This document shows, in pieces, positions 38,013 through 48,178 of a stretch of 64,000 nt of DNA. The translations under genes and the position numbers were made by a program. A model generated the notes under the pieces. It had not been told where the DNA came from. It made no database searches and was given only the letters and a program-made list of their open reading frames with translations. Source of the stretch: Fodinibacter sp963811825. GTDB taxonomy: Bacteria > Actinomycetota > Actinomycetes > Actinomycetales > Dermatophilaceae. Within the stretch, counting starts at the first letter, position 1, and every line of letters begins with the position of its first letter. The stretch covers positions 43,659-107,658 of the forward strand of contig CAWESS010000004.1 of the NCBI GenBank assembly GCA_963811825.1. The letters are read 5' to 3'.

Positions 38013-39294
38013 TCAGTTGCCGGTGCCGATGGACTCGGCCTGCTTCTGCGTGGTCGCCAGGCCTGCGGCTGCGTCAGCGCCGGTCTTGGTGATCTTCTCC
38101 ATCTCGGAGTCGAAGGAGGTGACGACCTGCTCCCACGTCGGGAACGACGGCGGGGCCTGGGCGGTCTCGAGCTGCTTGCCGAAGACGGCGAGCTTGTCGT
38201 CGGCGGTCAGCGCGGGGTCCTGCCAGGCGCTCTTGACCGAGGGCAGGTCGGTGGACATTCCGTACCACTTGACCTGGACCTCGGGGTCGGCGAGCCACTG
38301 GACGAGCTTCCACGAGGAGTCGCGGTTCTTGGTGTTCTTGAAGACGACGAGGTTGGACCCGCCGACGAACGAGGAGGACTTCACGTCAGCCGGGATCTGC
38401 ATGACGTCGTACTTCTCCTTGAACGCCTCGCCGCCACCGGCAGCCTCGACCGCGGACATCATCCACGGGCCGGAGATGAACATCGGGACCTTGCCGCTCA
38501 CGAAGTCCGGCTCGGTGGTCGGGGTCGCGGGGGCAGCGGGGTTGGCGATCTTGTCCGTGAAGTAGGACTGGTAGTACTCCGTGGCCTTGAGCATCTCCGG
38601 GCTGTCGAAGTTGTAGGCCTTGCCGTCGTCCTTGGTGAGGTCGGCGCCGGCCGACCACGCCGAACGGCATGACCGACTGCCACGACCCGGTGCCACCGGC
38701 CTGCAGGCCGATGCCCCACTCCGCGCCGGCCTTGTCCTGCATGGCCTTGGCCATGTCCTTCAGGCCGGCCCAGTCGGTGGGCGGGGTGGTGATGCCGGCC
38801 TTCTCGGCGAGGTCGGTGCGGTAGTAGACCAGACGCGTCTCGACGTACCAGGGGATGCCGTACGACGTGCCGTCCACCTCGGTGGTCGCCTGGGCGCCCT
38901 CGAAGAAGACCGAGGAGTCGATCTCGCCCGGGGTCGCGTCGAGCGCGTCCATCCCGGCGAACTCGCCCATCCACGTGGTGCCGACCATGGCGACGTCAGG
39001 CGTCTTGTTGGCGGTGATGGCGGTCGTGAACTTGTCGTGCGCGGCATCCCAGGGGATGGCGGTGACCTCGACCTTGACGCCGGGGTTGGCGGCCTCGAAC
39101 TCCTTGGCGAGCTCGGGCAGCTTCTCTCCTTCGGCGCCCATGGCCCACACGGTGACGGTGCCGGTCGCTGCTCCGCTGCTCACCGCCTCGCCGGTCTCTC
39201 CTCCGGTGCTCTCGTCAGCGTCGCGCCCGCAGGCGGACACGGTCAGGGCCACGATGGCCAGGCTGGCCAGGGTGATGGCTGGGGTGCGTCTCAT
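38013..39294 (-). CDS. Sugar ABC transporter substrate-binding lipoprotein (frameshifted)
   Basis: The ~426-residue protein has a lipoprotein signal (MRRTPAITLASLAIVALTVSAC, lipobox VSAC) and a periplasmic-binding-protein fold of the CUT1 family: TVTVWAMGAEGEKLPELAKEFEAANPGVKVEV, YGIPWYVETRLVYYRTDL and WKLVQWLADPEVQ. One indel near 38660 splits it. It would deliver the oligosaccharide released by the secreted GH144-like enzyme to the MalF/MalG pore. Confidence 0.9.
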
Positions 39295-39362
39295 CGATCT
39301 CTCACTTCTTTGTGGGGGTTGTGCAGGTGCGGTCATCGGATGCCGCGTGGCCGGCTCTGGTG

Positions 39363-40399
39363 CTAGCCGACCGTTGCCGGGGTGGCCGGCTGACTGTGGG
39401 GTGGTGGACAGCCGCACGAGCTGCGGATGACGAGCTCGCTGGGCAGGATCTGGCGCTCGAGGCGGAGGCTGGCGCCGTGGACGAGCTCGTGGAGGCGGTC
39501 GGCGGCGACGGCGCCGAGCTGCGCACCGGCTGGCGGACAGTGGTCAGGGCGGGGCGGACGTAGCGGGAGGTCATGACGTCGTCCCAGCCGACGACGGCGA
39601 TGTCGCCGGGGACGTCGATGCCGCCGTCGATGAGCCGCGCCATGATGGCCAGGGCGAGCTCGTCGTTGCCGCAGAAGAGGGCGTCGGCGGTCAGGTCGCC
39701 CGAGAGGATGCGGTCGGCGATGCCGGCGCCGGCGTGCTCGCGGAACTCGACGGCGACCGGCTGGGCGGGCACGAGGTCGCGGGCCATGTGGGCTGCGACG
39801 AAGCCCTGGTAGCGCTCGCGCACGTCGGCGGCACGGTCGATCGCGCCGAGGAAGAGCAGGTTGGTGCGGCCGTGGTTCAGCAGGTGCTCGGTCAGCTTCG
39901 TCGCGCTCTCGACGTTCTCGGCGGCGACGGCCTCGGCACCGGGCTGGGTCTCGCCCGCGATGATGACGACGGGCTTGGGGCTCCGACCGAGGTGGACGCT
40001 GTCGGAGCCGAGCATCGCGATGCCGTCGACCCGCGTCGCGAGCTTGCGCACCGCCGCGGCACGGTCGGCCTTGCTGTTGGCGATGACGACCATGACGCTC
40101 TGCTGCAGCTGGGCGGCCCGGGTCTCGAAGCCGACGAGCAGCTCGGCGTAGTAGGGGCCGTTCAGCTCGGGCAGCACCAGGCCGTGGGTGTCGTGCTGGC
40201 GGACGGCGAGGCTGCGGGCCGCGCCGGAGGGCAGGTAGTCGAGGGAGTCCATGGCCGCGAGCACCTTCGTGCGGGTGGTCTCGGAGACCACCGTCGATCC
40301 CGCGACGACGCGGGAGACGGTCGCGATGGACACACCGGCGGCAGCGGCGACGGAGTAGATCGTCGCCCCGCGGGGGGTGGTGTCCTCGGTGCCCGGCAT
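39363..40399 (-). CDS. LacI-family transcriptional regulator (frameshifted near 3' end)
   Basis: About 345 residues. The N-terminal HTH is classic LacI (TIYSVAAAAGVSIATVSRVVAGSTVVSETTRTKV) with hinge helix SGAARSLA. A periplasmic-binding-like ligand domain follows (GLVLPELNGPYYAELLVGFE to VVGWDDVMTSRYVRPALTTVRQPV). An indel near 39525 displaces the last ~55 residues; the restored tail (AQLGAVAADRLHELVHG, then SELVIRSSCG) matches family ends. It has a perfect palindromic operator 17 nt upstream and is the first gene of the glucan operon. Confidence 0.92.
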
Positions 40400-40415
40400 C
40401 GTTGCCTTCCCGTTC

Positions 40416-40429
40416 TGTAAGCGCTTACA
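40416..40429. promoter_or_regulatory. LacI-family operator TGTAAGCGCTTACA
   Basis: A perfect 14-bp palindrome with the central CG typical of LacI/CelR operators, 17 nt upstream of the lacI-type start. No second copy lies in the lacI to binding-protein gap, so the whole operon is probably driven from here. A GGGAAGG Shine-Dalgarno sits between operator and start. Confidence 0.88.
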
Positions 40430-40706
40430 TTCAGTGCTTGTTTCAGACCATGGCCCTCTTCGGGGGCAAACGGGGGATTCGTAAGGTCACGGTTTGGTAA
40501 CGGCGAGCGAGGCAGAGCGTGCGGGCCGTGGCAGCCGTCGGCGAACGGTGGCTTTCCGGCACCGGCGGGACCGAGGAGCACGACCGGTGGCGGACATTCG
40601 TGTGTCGCCAAACGACCGATCGCGACGATCCTCAGCGAGAGTGGGCGGCACCCCAACCCATTGTCGCCGGGCTCACCGTGCCCGGCCGTCGTCGAGGAGT
40701 TCTCCT

Positions 40707-42231
<1,525 letters not shown>

Positions 42232-42277
42232 TCCACCGCTCCACCAGCAGCACCGCAGCACCAGCACGCAGCAACAC

Positions 42278-42327
42278 CCGGATGCCGGGTGGTCACGTCC
42301 CAGCGGACGCGGCCACCCGGCATCCGG
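42278..42327 (+). terminator. Hairpin terminator after the subtilase
   Basis: Perfect 15-bp arms (42278-42292 and 42313-42327, each containing the GGATGCC motif) enclose 20 nt that can form a second inner stem (CGTCC/GGACG). It lies ~47 nt after the stop codon. Confidence 0.82.
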
Positions 42328-42418
42328 CGTTCGTGCCGCACCACTGGGTCACGGCGCCGGTGCCCGCTAGGCTCCCGCTCGGCGGGGCACGACGACAGGA
42401 CGGCACACGGGGGCAGCA

Positions 42419-43726
42419 ATGGTGGACGACGCGATGCGGGTGCGGGACATCCCCGCCGTCCTGGTCTCGGCAGCGCGCATCCTGCGCCGCTACTGGGCAC
42501 CGTTCGTCGTCATCGCCTGCCTCGGGCTGGCCCTGCGCAGTGGCGCCCTGTGGGTGGCCGTCGTGGTCAGCGACCACAACGCGTTCGTCGCCCAGCTCAT
42601 CCTCACGATCGCGCCGCTGGGCTTCCTGCTCGCGATGATCGCGATGCTCTACCTGACGCGCCAGGTGCTGCCCAACGTCGCCGAGCTCTCGCACCGCGAG
42701 GCCCGCCAGGCCGTCACCGAGAAGCGCGAGATGCGCCTCGTCGACGTCGCCGTCAGCGTGCTCGTGCCGTTCCTCGCGGTCTACGTCTCCTACGGCCTGC
42801 TCCAGCAGGACCTCTACCGCTTCACCAACGAGGCGGCCTACGCCGAGTTCAACCAGTTCCGCCTCGACGGCTCGGTGGAGTACGACTTCGCCGGGCGACT
42901 GGCCATCTACGACTGGCAGGTCGTCGTGGCGATCGTCGTCATCGCCTGGGTGCTGCGGTTCGCCCTCGGCAGGCTCGAGAGCGTCACCCGCTTCCTGGCG
43001 CTCGCGTTCGTCGGCGCGCTCGTCGAGGTCTACTACACCTCGCAGGTGGCGCAGAAGGTCAGTGACCTGCGCGCGGCATCCATCGCGTGGGTGGAGAGCC
43101 GGCGCGCCTCGCAGGTCGCGGTCGAGCAGTACGACCGCGTCGTCGGCGAGCTCGGGCCGCTGGCCCACCCCGTGGATGCCGCCACGGGTTGGCTCTTCGG
43201 GTTGATCGGTGCGGTGGATGCCGTGGTGGTCGTTCCGCTCGCGTGGCTCACCGTCGGTGCCGTCGTCCTCGGACACCGGCTCAGCCCGCCCGAGCGACCG
43301 GTGCGCGAGCCGGACCCGCGCCTGGAGCGGATCCCGGCGCCGGTGCGGCGGTTCGGTGGCGGGCTCGTCGCCGACGTTCGCGAGCGCTGGTCGGCGTTCT
43401 GGAACGGCCTGCGGATGATGGCGAGCGCCGGGCTGCTGCCGATGCTCACGTTCTGCCTGGCCTTCCTGCTCGTCATCCGCATCCCGTGGGCGCTGGGTGA
43501 GGTGCTGCGGCTGGTCATCGGGCCGGTCGAGACGGGCACCTGGCTGGCGTTCTCGCCGATGGAGCAGGCGCTCGGCCTGGCCGTGACGATGGTGCTGGCG
43601 GCGGCGCTGCTCGCGGCGGCGATCGACTGGCTGCTCGGGCCGAAGCTGCACCCGACCGGCACGCCCGGCCCGGACGACACTTCGGACGCGACGGCGCCCG
43701 AGGTCAGCGCTCCAGCGCCAGCGTGA
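42419..43726 (+). CDS. Polytopic membrane protein of unknown function
   Basis: The 435-residue protein has about eight hydrophobic segments (for example FVVIACLGLALRSGALWVAVVV, LILTIAPLGFLLAMIAML and the C-terminal MEQALGLAVTMVLAAALLAAAIDWLL). A charged middle (KVSDLRAASIAWVESRRASQVAVEQYDRVV) precedes GLIGAVDAVVVVPLAWLTVGAVVLG. I recognise no family. The 3' end overlaps the convergent exported-protein gene by 23 bp, so the two loci may interfere at the transcript level. It may be linked to the exported trio opposite. Confidence 0.75.
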   Translation: MVDDAMRVRDIPAVLVSAARILRRYWAPFVVIACLGLALRSGALWVAVVVSDHNAFVAQLILTIAPLGFLLAMIAMLYLTRQVLPNVAELSHREARQAVTEKREMRLVDVAVSVLVPFLAVYVSYGLLQQDLYRFTNEAAYAEFNQFRLDGSVEYDFAGRLAIYDWQVVVAIVVIAWVLRFALGRLESVTRFLALAFVGALVEVYYTSQVAQKVSDLRAASIAWVESRRASQVAVEQYDRVVGELGPLAHPVDAATGWLFGLIGAVDAVVVVPLAWLTVGAVVLGHRLSPPERPVREPDPRLERIPAPVRRFGGGLVADVRERWSAFWNGLRMMASAGLLPMLTFCLAFLLVIRIPWALGEVLRLVIGPVETGTWLAFSPMEQALGLAVTMVLAAALLAAAIDWLLGPKLHPTGTPGPDDTSDATAPEVSAPAPA

Positions 43727-44337
43727 CGTAGTCGGGGTGCTCGAAGGACACCCGCAGCTCGACGAACGTGGCGTCTTCCGGAACGACGATCCTCGGGGAT
43801 ACCGTCCAGCGCGTCGGCCGCGGCTCGGTGTCGTCGGGGGTGGCACCGCGCACGTCGCTCTCGAGCACGGCCAGGCTCGGCCCGGGGGTCTCCTCCGGCA
43901 CGCAGGCGTACGGCGACGTGGTCAGCCGGCTCGTCGTGCCGCCGAGCTCGAAGCGGCGACCCTCGTCGTCGATGAGCGTGAGCGTGCACCCCGTGAGCGC
44001 TTGGTCGGGCGCGGCCTCGAACTCGAGGTCCACCGTGCGGGCGACCATCCCCTCGCCGAGGGCGATCTCCTCGCCGACGAAGTCCGTGAACGTCGAGGTG
44101 GCGTCACCCATCCCGGCCAGGCGCACGGCATACGTCCTGGTCGTGTCGCCGTGGGCGTCGGAGTAGTCCTCGGTCGCGGACGCCCACTGCCCGGCATCCG
44201 CGCTGGCGAGCTCGCGGTGCTGGCCGCTGTCGAACCAGAACGTCTGCACCCGGTACCCGGACGCGACGAGCATGAGCGCGACGGCGACGGGCACGGCGGC
44301 GATCCACCAGCGGCTGGGGCGCTTGGTGTCCGGTCAT
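43704..44337 (-). CDS. Exported or membrane-anchored protein of unknown function (frameshifted at N-terminus)
   Basis: The restored ~210-residue protein starts MTDTKRPSRWWIAAVPVAVALMLVAS, one signal-anchor helix after a basic N-terminus. The extracytoplasmic part is beta-rich with two Cys (LTGCTLTLI, PYACVPEE). An extra base near 44328 separates the start from the rest. The start overlaps the stop of the preceding gene (ATGA), so it is the last gene of a three-gene operon of exported proteins. No family recognised. Confidence 0.65.
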
Positions 44338-44942
44338 GGGGTGGCCGGCTCGGGTGGGGTGACGCCGTTGGGCGCGACGTCGACGGGCTCGGTCTGCGCC
44401 CAGAGCGAGTCGACGTCGCCCGGTTCGATCCCGAGGTTGATGTCGGCGATGTCGTCGCGCCGGAAGCCCGAGCCGTTGACGGCGTAGTCGCCGCGGGTGA
44501 CGACGAGGCGGGTCCCCTCGAGGGCGGCCTGCGGCACGTCGAAGCAGAAGCTGCCGTACCAGCGGACACCGGTGGCGAGGCCGGCGTTGGTCGAGCAGTC
44601 GCTGCCGCGGCTCGAGCTGGCGTAGCGGCGGTCCTGCGCGTCGAGGAGGAAGAAGCCGAGCACGGTGGTGGGCTCGCGGGTGGCGACGAGCTCGGTGTCG
44701 ACGACGAGCCAGCGCCCCCCGGCTGCCGCGGCCGGGTCACCGTTGATCGTCGGCGTGACGTGGATGCCGGTCACGGTCACCTCCGCGTACTCCAGGGGCA
44801 CCGTCTCGCCGGCGTCTGCGGTGCGGGTGAAGGGCTGGTCGGCGGAGTGGTCGAGGGGGACGTGGTCGGTGATGAGCCGGCCCAGGCCCATCGCGGCGAT
44901 GACGAACGCGGCCGTGGCTGCAGTGGAGGCGAGGCGTCTCAT
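44334..44942 (-). CDS. Exported protein with DUF4352-like (Ig/telokin-type) domain
   Basis: The 202-residue protein has an N-terminal signal or anchor (MRRLASTAATAAFVIAAMGLG). The ectodomain reads like DUF4352: GRWLVVDTELVATREPTTVL, DAQDRRYASSSRGSDC, then a second half with RWYGSFCFDVPQAALEGTRLVV. Two Cys may form a disulfide. Both ends overlap neighbouring genes by ATGA. Confidence 0.7.
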   Translation of the reverse strand: MRRLASTAATAAFVIAAMGLGRLITDHVPLDHSADQPFTRTADAGETVPLEYAEVTVTGIHVTPTINGDPAAAAGGRWLVVDTELVATREPTTVLGFFLLDAQDRRYASSSRGSDCSTNAGLATGVRWYGSFCFDVPQAALEGTRLVVTRGDYAVNGSGFRRDDIADINLGIEPGDVDSLWAQTEPVDVAPNGVTPPEPATP

Positions 44943-45556
44943 GGCCGCCTCACGACGGGGAGGGTTCCCTGCCAGGCGATCTCGTCGCGGCCGACCCAGG
45001 CGTCGGGGTTGAGGGTCTGGCGGTCTTCTTCGCGGTACTCGACCAGGTTGGCCTTGACCGTGGCGGTGTCGCCCTGCCACGGCCCGGATGCCACGAACGT
45101 GATGGCCAGCCGGTAGGTGACGCCGGGGTTGAACACGCTCATGCGCGTGGAGTCCTCGACGACGTAGAGGTTCGGGGGCTTGGTGAGCGTGACGCCGCCG
45201 CCGGTGACGTCGAGGTTCTGCGTGAGGGTGACGGCGAACTCCGGGCGGTCGCCGGTGAGGGTGACGTCGGCGTCGATGATGATGAGCCGCTCGCTCGGTT
45301 CGGGGGTGACGGCCGGCGCGAGGTCAGGGAGCTCGACGACCTGGTCGATGTCGAGGCGGAACGGGCCGACCATCATCGGCTGGCCGAGGATGAGCTGCTC
45401 GGGCGGTGGCTCGGGGGTGGCGGACAGTCCGCCGAAGGGGGCGGTGGCCAGGAGCGCGGCTGCGCCGGCGGCACCGACCTTCTGGCTCGCCGGCCGACCG
45501 GTCACGAACGAGCGCGCGCGCCCCAACGCGGTCCCCAGAGATGTTCCTGCCCCCAT
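44939..45556 (-). CDS. Exported protein of unknown function, first of an exported trio
   Basis: The 205-residue protein starts MGAGTSLGTALGRARSF. A moderately hydrophobic segment (VGAAGAAALLATAPFGGLSA, ~27-46) may be a signal, and the rest is beta-rich (RLDIDQVVELPDLAP, YRLAITFVASGPWQGDTATV). It begins 10 bases after the TetR stop and overlaps the next gene, so it is probably co-transcribed with tetR. Its layout resembles the DUF4352-like neighbour, suggesting duplication. Confidence 0.65.
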   Translation of the reverse strand: MGAGTSLGTALGRARSFVTGRPASQKVGAAGAAALLATAPFGGLSATPEPPPEQLILGQPMMVGPFRLDIDQVVELPDLAPAVTPEPSERLIIIDADVTLTGDRPEFAVTLTQNLDVTGGGVTLTKPPNLYVVEDSTRMSVFNPGVTYRLAITFVASGPWQGDTATVKANLVEYREEDRQTLNPDAWVGRDEIAWQGTLPVVRRP

Positions 45557-45566
45557 GGGGTTGAGT

Positions 45567-46226
45567 CTAAAGACCTCCGCCGGCGGTGGACGCGCCGTGG
45601 TGCTCCAGGGCGCCGGCCTCGGCGTCGGCGTCGCTCTCGACGAAGCCGCGGTGCAGCGAGTACAGCGCCTCGCTGAGGAGTTGACGGTCGGAGGCCGCCC
45701 GCGGTCGGACGTGCCGGTGCAGGGCGAGGCCGTCGAGCAGCGCCACGACCATTGGCGCCCGCTCGTCGGCGTGCGCAACCCCCAGGGCCCGCAGTGATTC
45801 CGCGGCACCTCGCTCGATGCTCGCCATGATCCGGTGGGCGGTGGGCTGCAGCTGCGGACGGCGGCGGCACTCGAGGTAGATCTCGAACTGCGCGACCGTG
45901 TCGGCGTCCGGCTCGGACATCACTGCGTCGACGAACCGGTCGATCGACTCGCGAGGGCTCAGCCCGGTGTCAGAGACCTGGGCCGTCACGGCATCCACCC
46001 GCTGCACGATGCGCTCGCCGACCACGTGCAGAGCGGCGGCGACCAGCTGCTCGAGCGAGGAGAAGAAGTAGCTCGTCGACGAGGTCGACATTCCGGCGCG
46101 GGCCGCGATCGCGCGGTGGGTCGTCCCCGCGACACCCTGCTCGGCGATCACCTCGACGGCAGCGGCGAGCAGGGCGGCCCGGCGCGCCCGGCCGCTGGCC
46201 CGGTGGGTGGCTGGCCTGATCGACAT
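45567..46226 (-). CDS. TetR-family transcriptional regulator
   Basis: The 219-residue protein has an N-terminal TetR HTH (RRAALLAAAVEVIAEQGVAGTTHRAIAARAGMSTSSTSYFF) and a helical ligand domain (IDRFVDAVMSEPDADTVAQFEIYLECRRRP). ATG 46226 is preceded by a strong palindrome that overlaps the presumed promoter. It leads an operon with three exported proteins and may sense an envelope-related ligand. Confidence 0.88.
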   Translation of the reverse strand: MSIRPATHRASGRARRAALLAAAVEVIAEQGVAGTTHRAIAARAGMSTSSTSYFFSSLEQLVAAALHVVGERIVQRVDAVTAQVSDTGLSPRESIDRFVDAVMSEPDADTVAQFEIYLECRRRPQLQPTAHRIMASIERGAAESLRALGVAHADERAPMVVALLDGLALHRHVRPRAASDRQLLSEALYSLHRGFVESDADAEAGALEHHGASTAGGGL

Positions 46227-46240
46227 ACCGAGATTGTGCA

Positions 46241-46268
46241 GCAAGTCTGGACATTCATCCAGACTTGC
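46241..46268. promoter_or_regulatory. TetR operator candidate
   Basis: A perfect inverted repeat with 11-bp arms (GCAAGTCTGGA, 46241-46251; complement 46258-46268) and a 6-nt spacer begins 14 bases upstream of the tetR start codon. Size and position suit a TetR dimer site. Confidence 0.82.
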
Positions 46269-46368
46269 CGGATGCCCGCCACAACGCGGGAGGCGTCTGA
46301 CCGAGGTCAGTTGCTTCCAGGTGTGCTGCGCGCGGGGCACGTCGGCGAGGCGCCTCTTGCCGCTGCGC

Positions 46369-46854
46369 CTACCGCCGAATCTCGGCGTGTTGTCTCACGG
46401 CCGCCTGATCCTCCTCGTGGGTTCGCATCGTGCCGTGGCCGGTGACGATCCGCTGACGCAGACTCTCGGTGATGTAGTGCCGCCAGGCGTCATGGCAGAC
46501 GTCAAAGCATTCGTCGGCGGGCGCGAGGCCCTCGTGAGTGAAGGTCACCCGCGTCTGGCCGCCGTCGGAGGCGATGTCGAAGCGGCCCGTCGTCCCGATC
46601 CACTCGCGCTTCTCGGCGATGAAGTCGAGGTAGCCGTCGGTGAACTCCCACGCCACGCGCTCGCCGGGGATGAGCTCGGCGGTTCGCTGCTTGGAGTAAT
46701 GGATGTCTGGCACCAGGTAGAACCAGTCGGCGCCCAGTTGGTCGGTGGGGCCGACGATGTTGGTCGCGCCCCACCAGGAGCGGACGTCGATGATGGCCTC
46801 GTAGACCTCCTGCGGCGTCGCATCCACGGTGAAGGTGTGGGTCAGGTCGCTCAT
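46369..46854 (-). CDS. SRPBCC/AHSA1-domain protein
   Basis: This 161-residue START-like protein begins MSDLTHTFTVDATPQEVYEAIIDVRSWW. It continues with WEFTDGYLDFIAEKREWIGTTGRFDI and TRVTFTHEGLAPADECFDVCHDAWRHYI, typical of AHSA1-type SRPBCC domains with a hydrophobic ligand cavity. It lies downstream of the ArsR/SRPBCC pair in the same direction, across ~125 bp with a small hairpin. Ligand unknown. Confidence 0.85.
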   Translation of the reverse strand: MSDLTHTFTVDATPQEVYEAIIDVRSWWGATNIVGPTDQLGADWFYLVPDIHYSKQRTAELIPGERVAWEFTDGYLDFIAEKREWIGTTGRFDIASDGGQTRVTFTHEGLAPADECFDVCHDAWRHYITESLRQRIVTGHGTMRTHEEDQAAVRQHAEIRR

Positions 46855-46875
46855 GCATCGATCCTTTCGTGATCT

Positions 46876-46891
46876 GGCGGGGGATCCCGCC
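46876..46891 (-). terminator. Small hairpin in ArsR to SRPBCC gap
   Basis: GGCGGG-GGAT-CCCGCC, 6-bp GC arms with a 4-nt loop, in the 126-bp gap after the arsR stop. It may be a weak terminator; there is no T-tract. Confidence 0.4.
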
Positions 46892-46980
46892 CTTGGACTT
46901 AGCGTGCTCAGGCCGGGGAAGCTTCGTAGACCGGCGTCGGTGAGCGTCGCAACCGCAACCTGGCGCAGGGTGTTGCCATC

Positions 46981-47325
46981 TCACATCTCCTGTATCTCGT
47001 TGTTCTGCAGCGCCTCGGCAAGGCGCTTGATGCGTCGGAGCCGGCCGTCCCAGGCGGTGCTCACGGCGGTGAGCTGCGCGAGCGCCCGCGCGAACTGTTC
47101 CTCGTCGATCCGATAGTGCCGCTCGCGGCCGGCCGTCTGCCCGTGCACGAGCCCAGCCCTGTCGAGCACAGCAAGGTGCTTCGCGACCGCCTGCCGGCTC
47201 ACCGGAAGCCGCTCGCTGAGCGAGGTCGATGTACCCGACCCAGCCGCAAGCAGCAGGTCGAGCATCTGGCGCCGGGTAGGGTCGCCGATCGCCGACCACA
47301 GCTCGTCGTCGACTCGGTGGCTCAT
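46981..47325 (-). CDS. ArsR-family HTH regulator
   Basis: The 114-residue winged-helix protein has DDELWSAIGDPTRRQMLDLLL, recognition helix LSERLPVSRQAVAKHLAVLDRAGLV and wing GQTAGRERHYRI. There are no Cys metal ligands, so it belongs to the non-metal ArsR group that typically pairs with an SRPBCC gene. Its ATG overlaps the SRPBCC stop. It probably represses the pair through the inverted repeats upstream. Confidence 0.9.
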   Translation of the reverse strand: MSHRVDDELWSAIGDPTRRQMLDLLLAAGSGTSTSLSERLPVSRQAVAKHLAVLDRAGLVHGQTAGRERHYRIDEEQFARALAQLTAVSTAWDGRLRRIKRLAEALQNNEIQEM

Positions 47326-47780
47326 GGCCGGGCGTCCAGCGTCGTGGCGTACGTGACGAGGCGTGGCAGGAAGTAGTCCCACCCGTGGACGTGGTCCTGG
47401 TAGTTCGCCTCGAGCACGGCGGCTGTCCAGCCCTGCTCGCGGAAGCCGGTTTCTCGGAAGCGCACCAGCGTGCCTTCGCCCTGAGGGACGAGCTCGAAGG
47501 TGACGAGCAGCGAGTTGCCCTCCACCGCCTCCTCCCCTGCCGGGTGTGTCCAGCGGAACGAGAACCGGGTCGGCGGCTGCAGTTCGACGACGGTGAACGC
47601 CTCGACCTTTCCCCCGTCCCCGTCGGCGAACAGAATCTCGCCCGCCGACCCGACCACGGTCTCGTAGCGCGCCTCGTCGGACCACCACTGCTTCACGTGG
47701 GCCGGGTCGCTCACCACTTCGAAGACGATCTCGGGCGTCGCCTCCACGTAGAGCTCGCGCTCGATGGTTCCCAGCTCCAT
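47322..47780 (-). CDS. SRPBCC/AHSA1-domain protein, ArsR partner
   Basis: The 152-residue protein starts MELGTIERELYVEATPEIVFEVVSDPAHVKQWWSDEA. It continues FSFRWTHPAGEEAVEGNSLLVTFEL and RFRETGFREQGWTAAVLEANYQDHVHGWDYFL, a typical AHSA1 fold. It is transcribed first, and the arsR gene overlaps its end (ATGA). Such pairs are common in actinobacteria; the ligand is generally unknown. Confidence 0.88.
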   Translation of the reverse strand: MELGTIERELYVEATPEIVFEVVSDPAHVKQWWSDEARYETVVGSAGEILFADGDGGKVEAFTVVELQPPTRFSFRWTHPAGEEAVEGNSLLVTFELVPQGEGTLVRFRETGFREQGWTAAVLEANYQDHVHGWDYFLPRLVTYATTLDARP

Positions 47781-47790
47781 GACGGCCTCC

Positions 47791-47853
47791 CGCAACGTTT
47801 GGTTGCGTATGACCCTACCGGCGACGTACCGAATGCGCAACCATCGATTGCGC
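47791..47853. promoter_or_regulatory. Two CGCAA/TTGCG inverted repeats upstream of the SRPBCC-arsR operon
   Basis: CGCAAC-GTTTG-GTTGCG (47791-47807) and GCGCAA-CCATCGA-TTGCGC (47835-47853) share the half-site GCAA/TTGC. They lie 11-73 bp upstream of the start codon, a likely ArsR-type operator pair. Confidence 0.6.
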
Positions 47854-47924
47854 GACTTCGCCGGGTGGTGCGGGTGCGGGGTCGAAAGTTCAAGAACACT
47901 GGCCGCCTCGGAACTCACCCAGGC

Positions 47925-48178
47925 CGCCCGTTTCGTCGGAACCCTTCTCTTCAGCGACATCCTTGACTCCACGCTCGTTGCCGAAGTGCAAGGCGATGCG
48001 GCGTGGATCCACGTGCTCGACCAACGCGATGCCGGCACCGACCGCGACGTCGCCCGATTCGGCGGACGCATAATCACCCAACCGGGGACGGCATCTTGGG
48101 CGTCTCCGACGCACCCGGTCAGGCCGTCCAGTGCGCGCTGTCCCTGCATCAGTCGATCGCGCGGTGGAACCGAAGACG
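47925..48178 (+). pseudogene. Remnant of a class III adenylate/guanylate cyclase domain
   Basis: About 85 codons match the first half of a class III cyclase: FVGTLLFSDILDST (first metal Asp), ALVxxQRDAGTDRDVARFGGRI-like helix and, after a one-base shift near 48085, GDGILGVSDAPGQAVQCALSLHQSIARW. The domain stops exactly where the ~140-bp repeat copy begins, so the 3' half is lost. No convincing start codon is visible. It is a gene fragment rather than a sequencing artefact. Confidence 0.65.
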
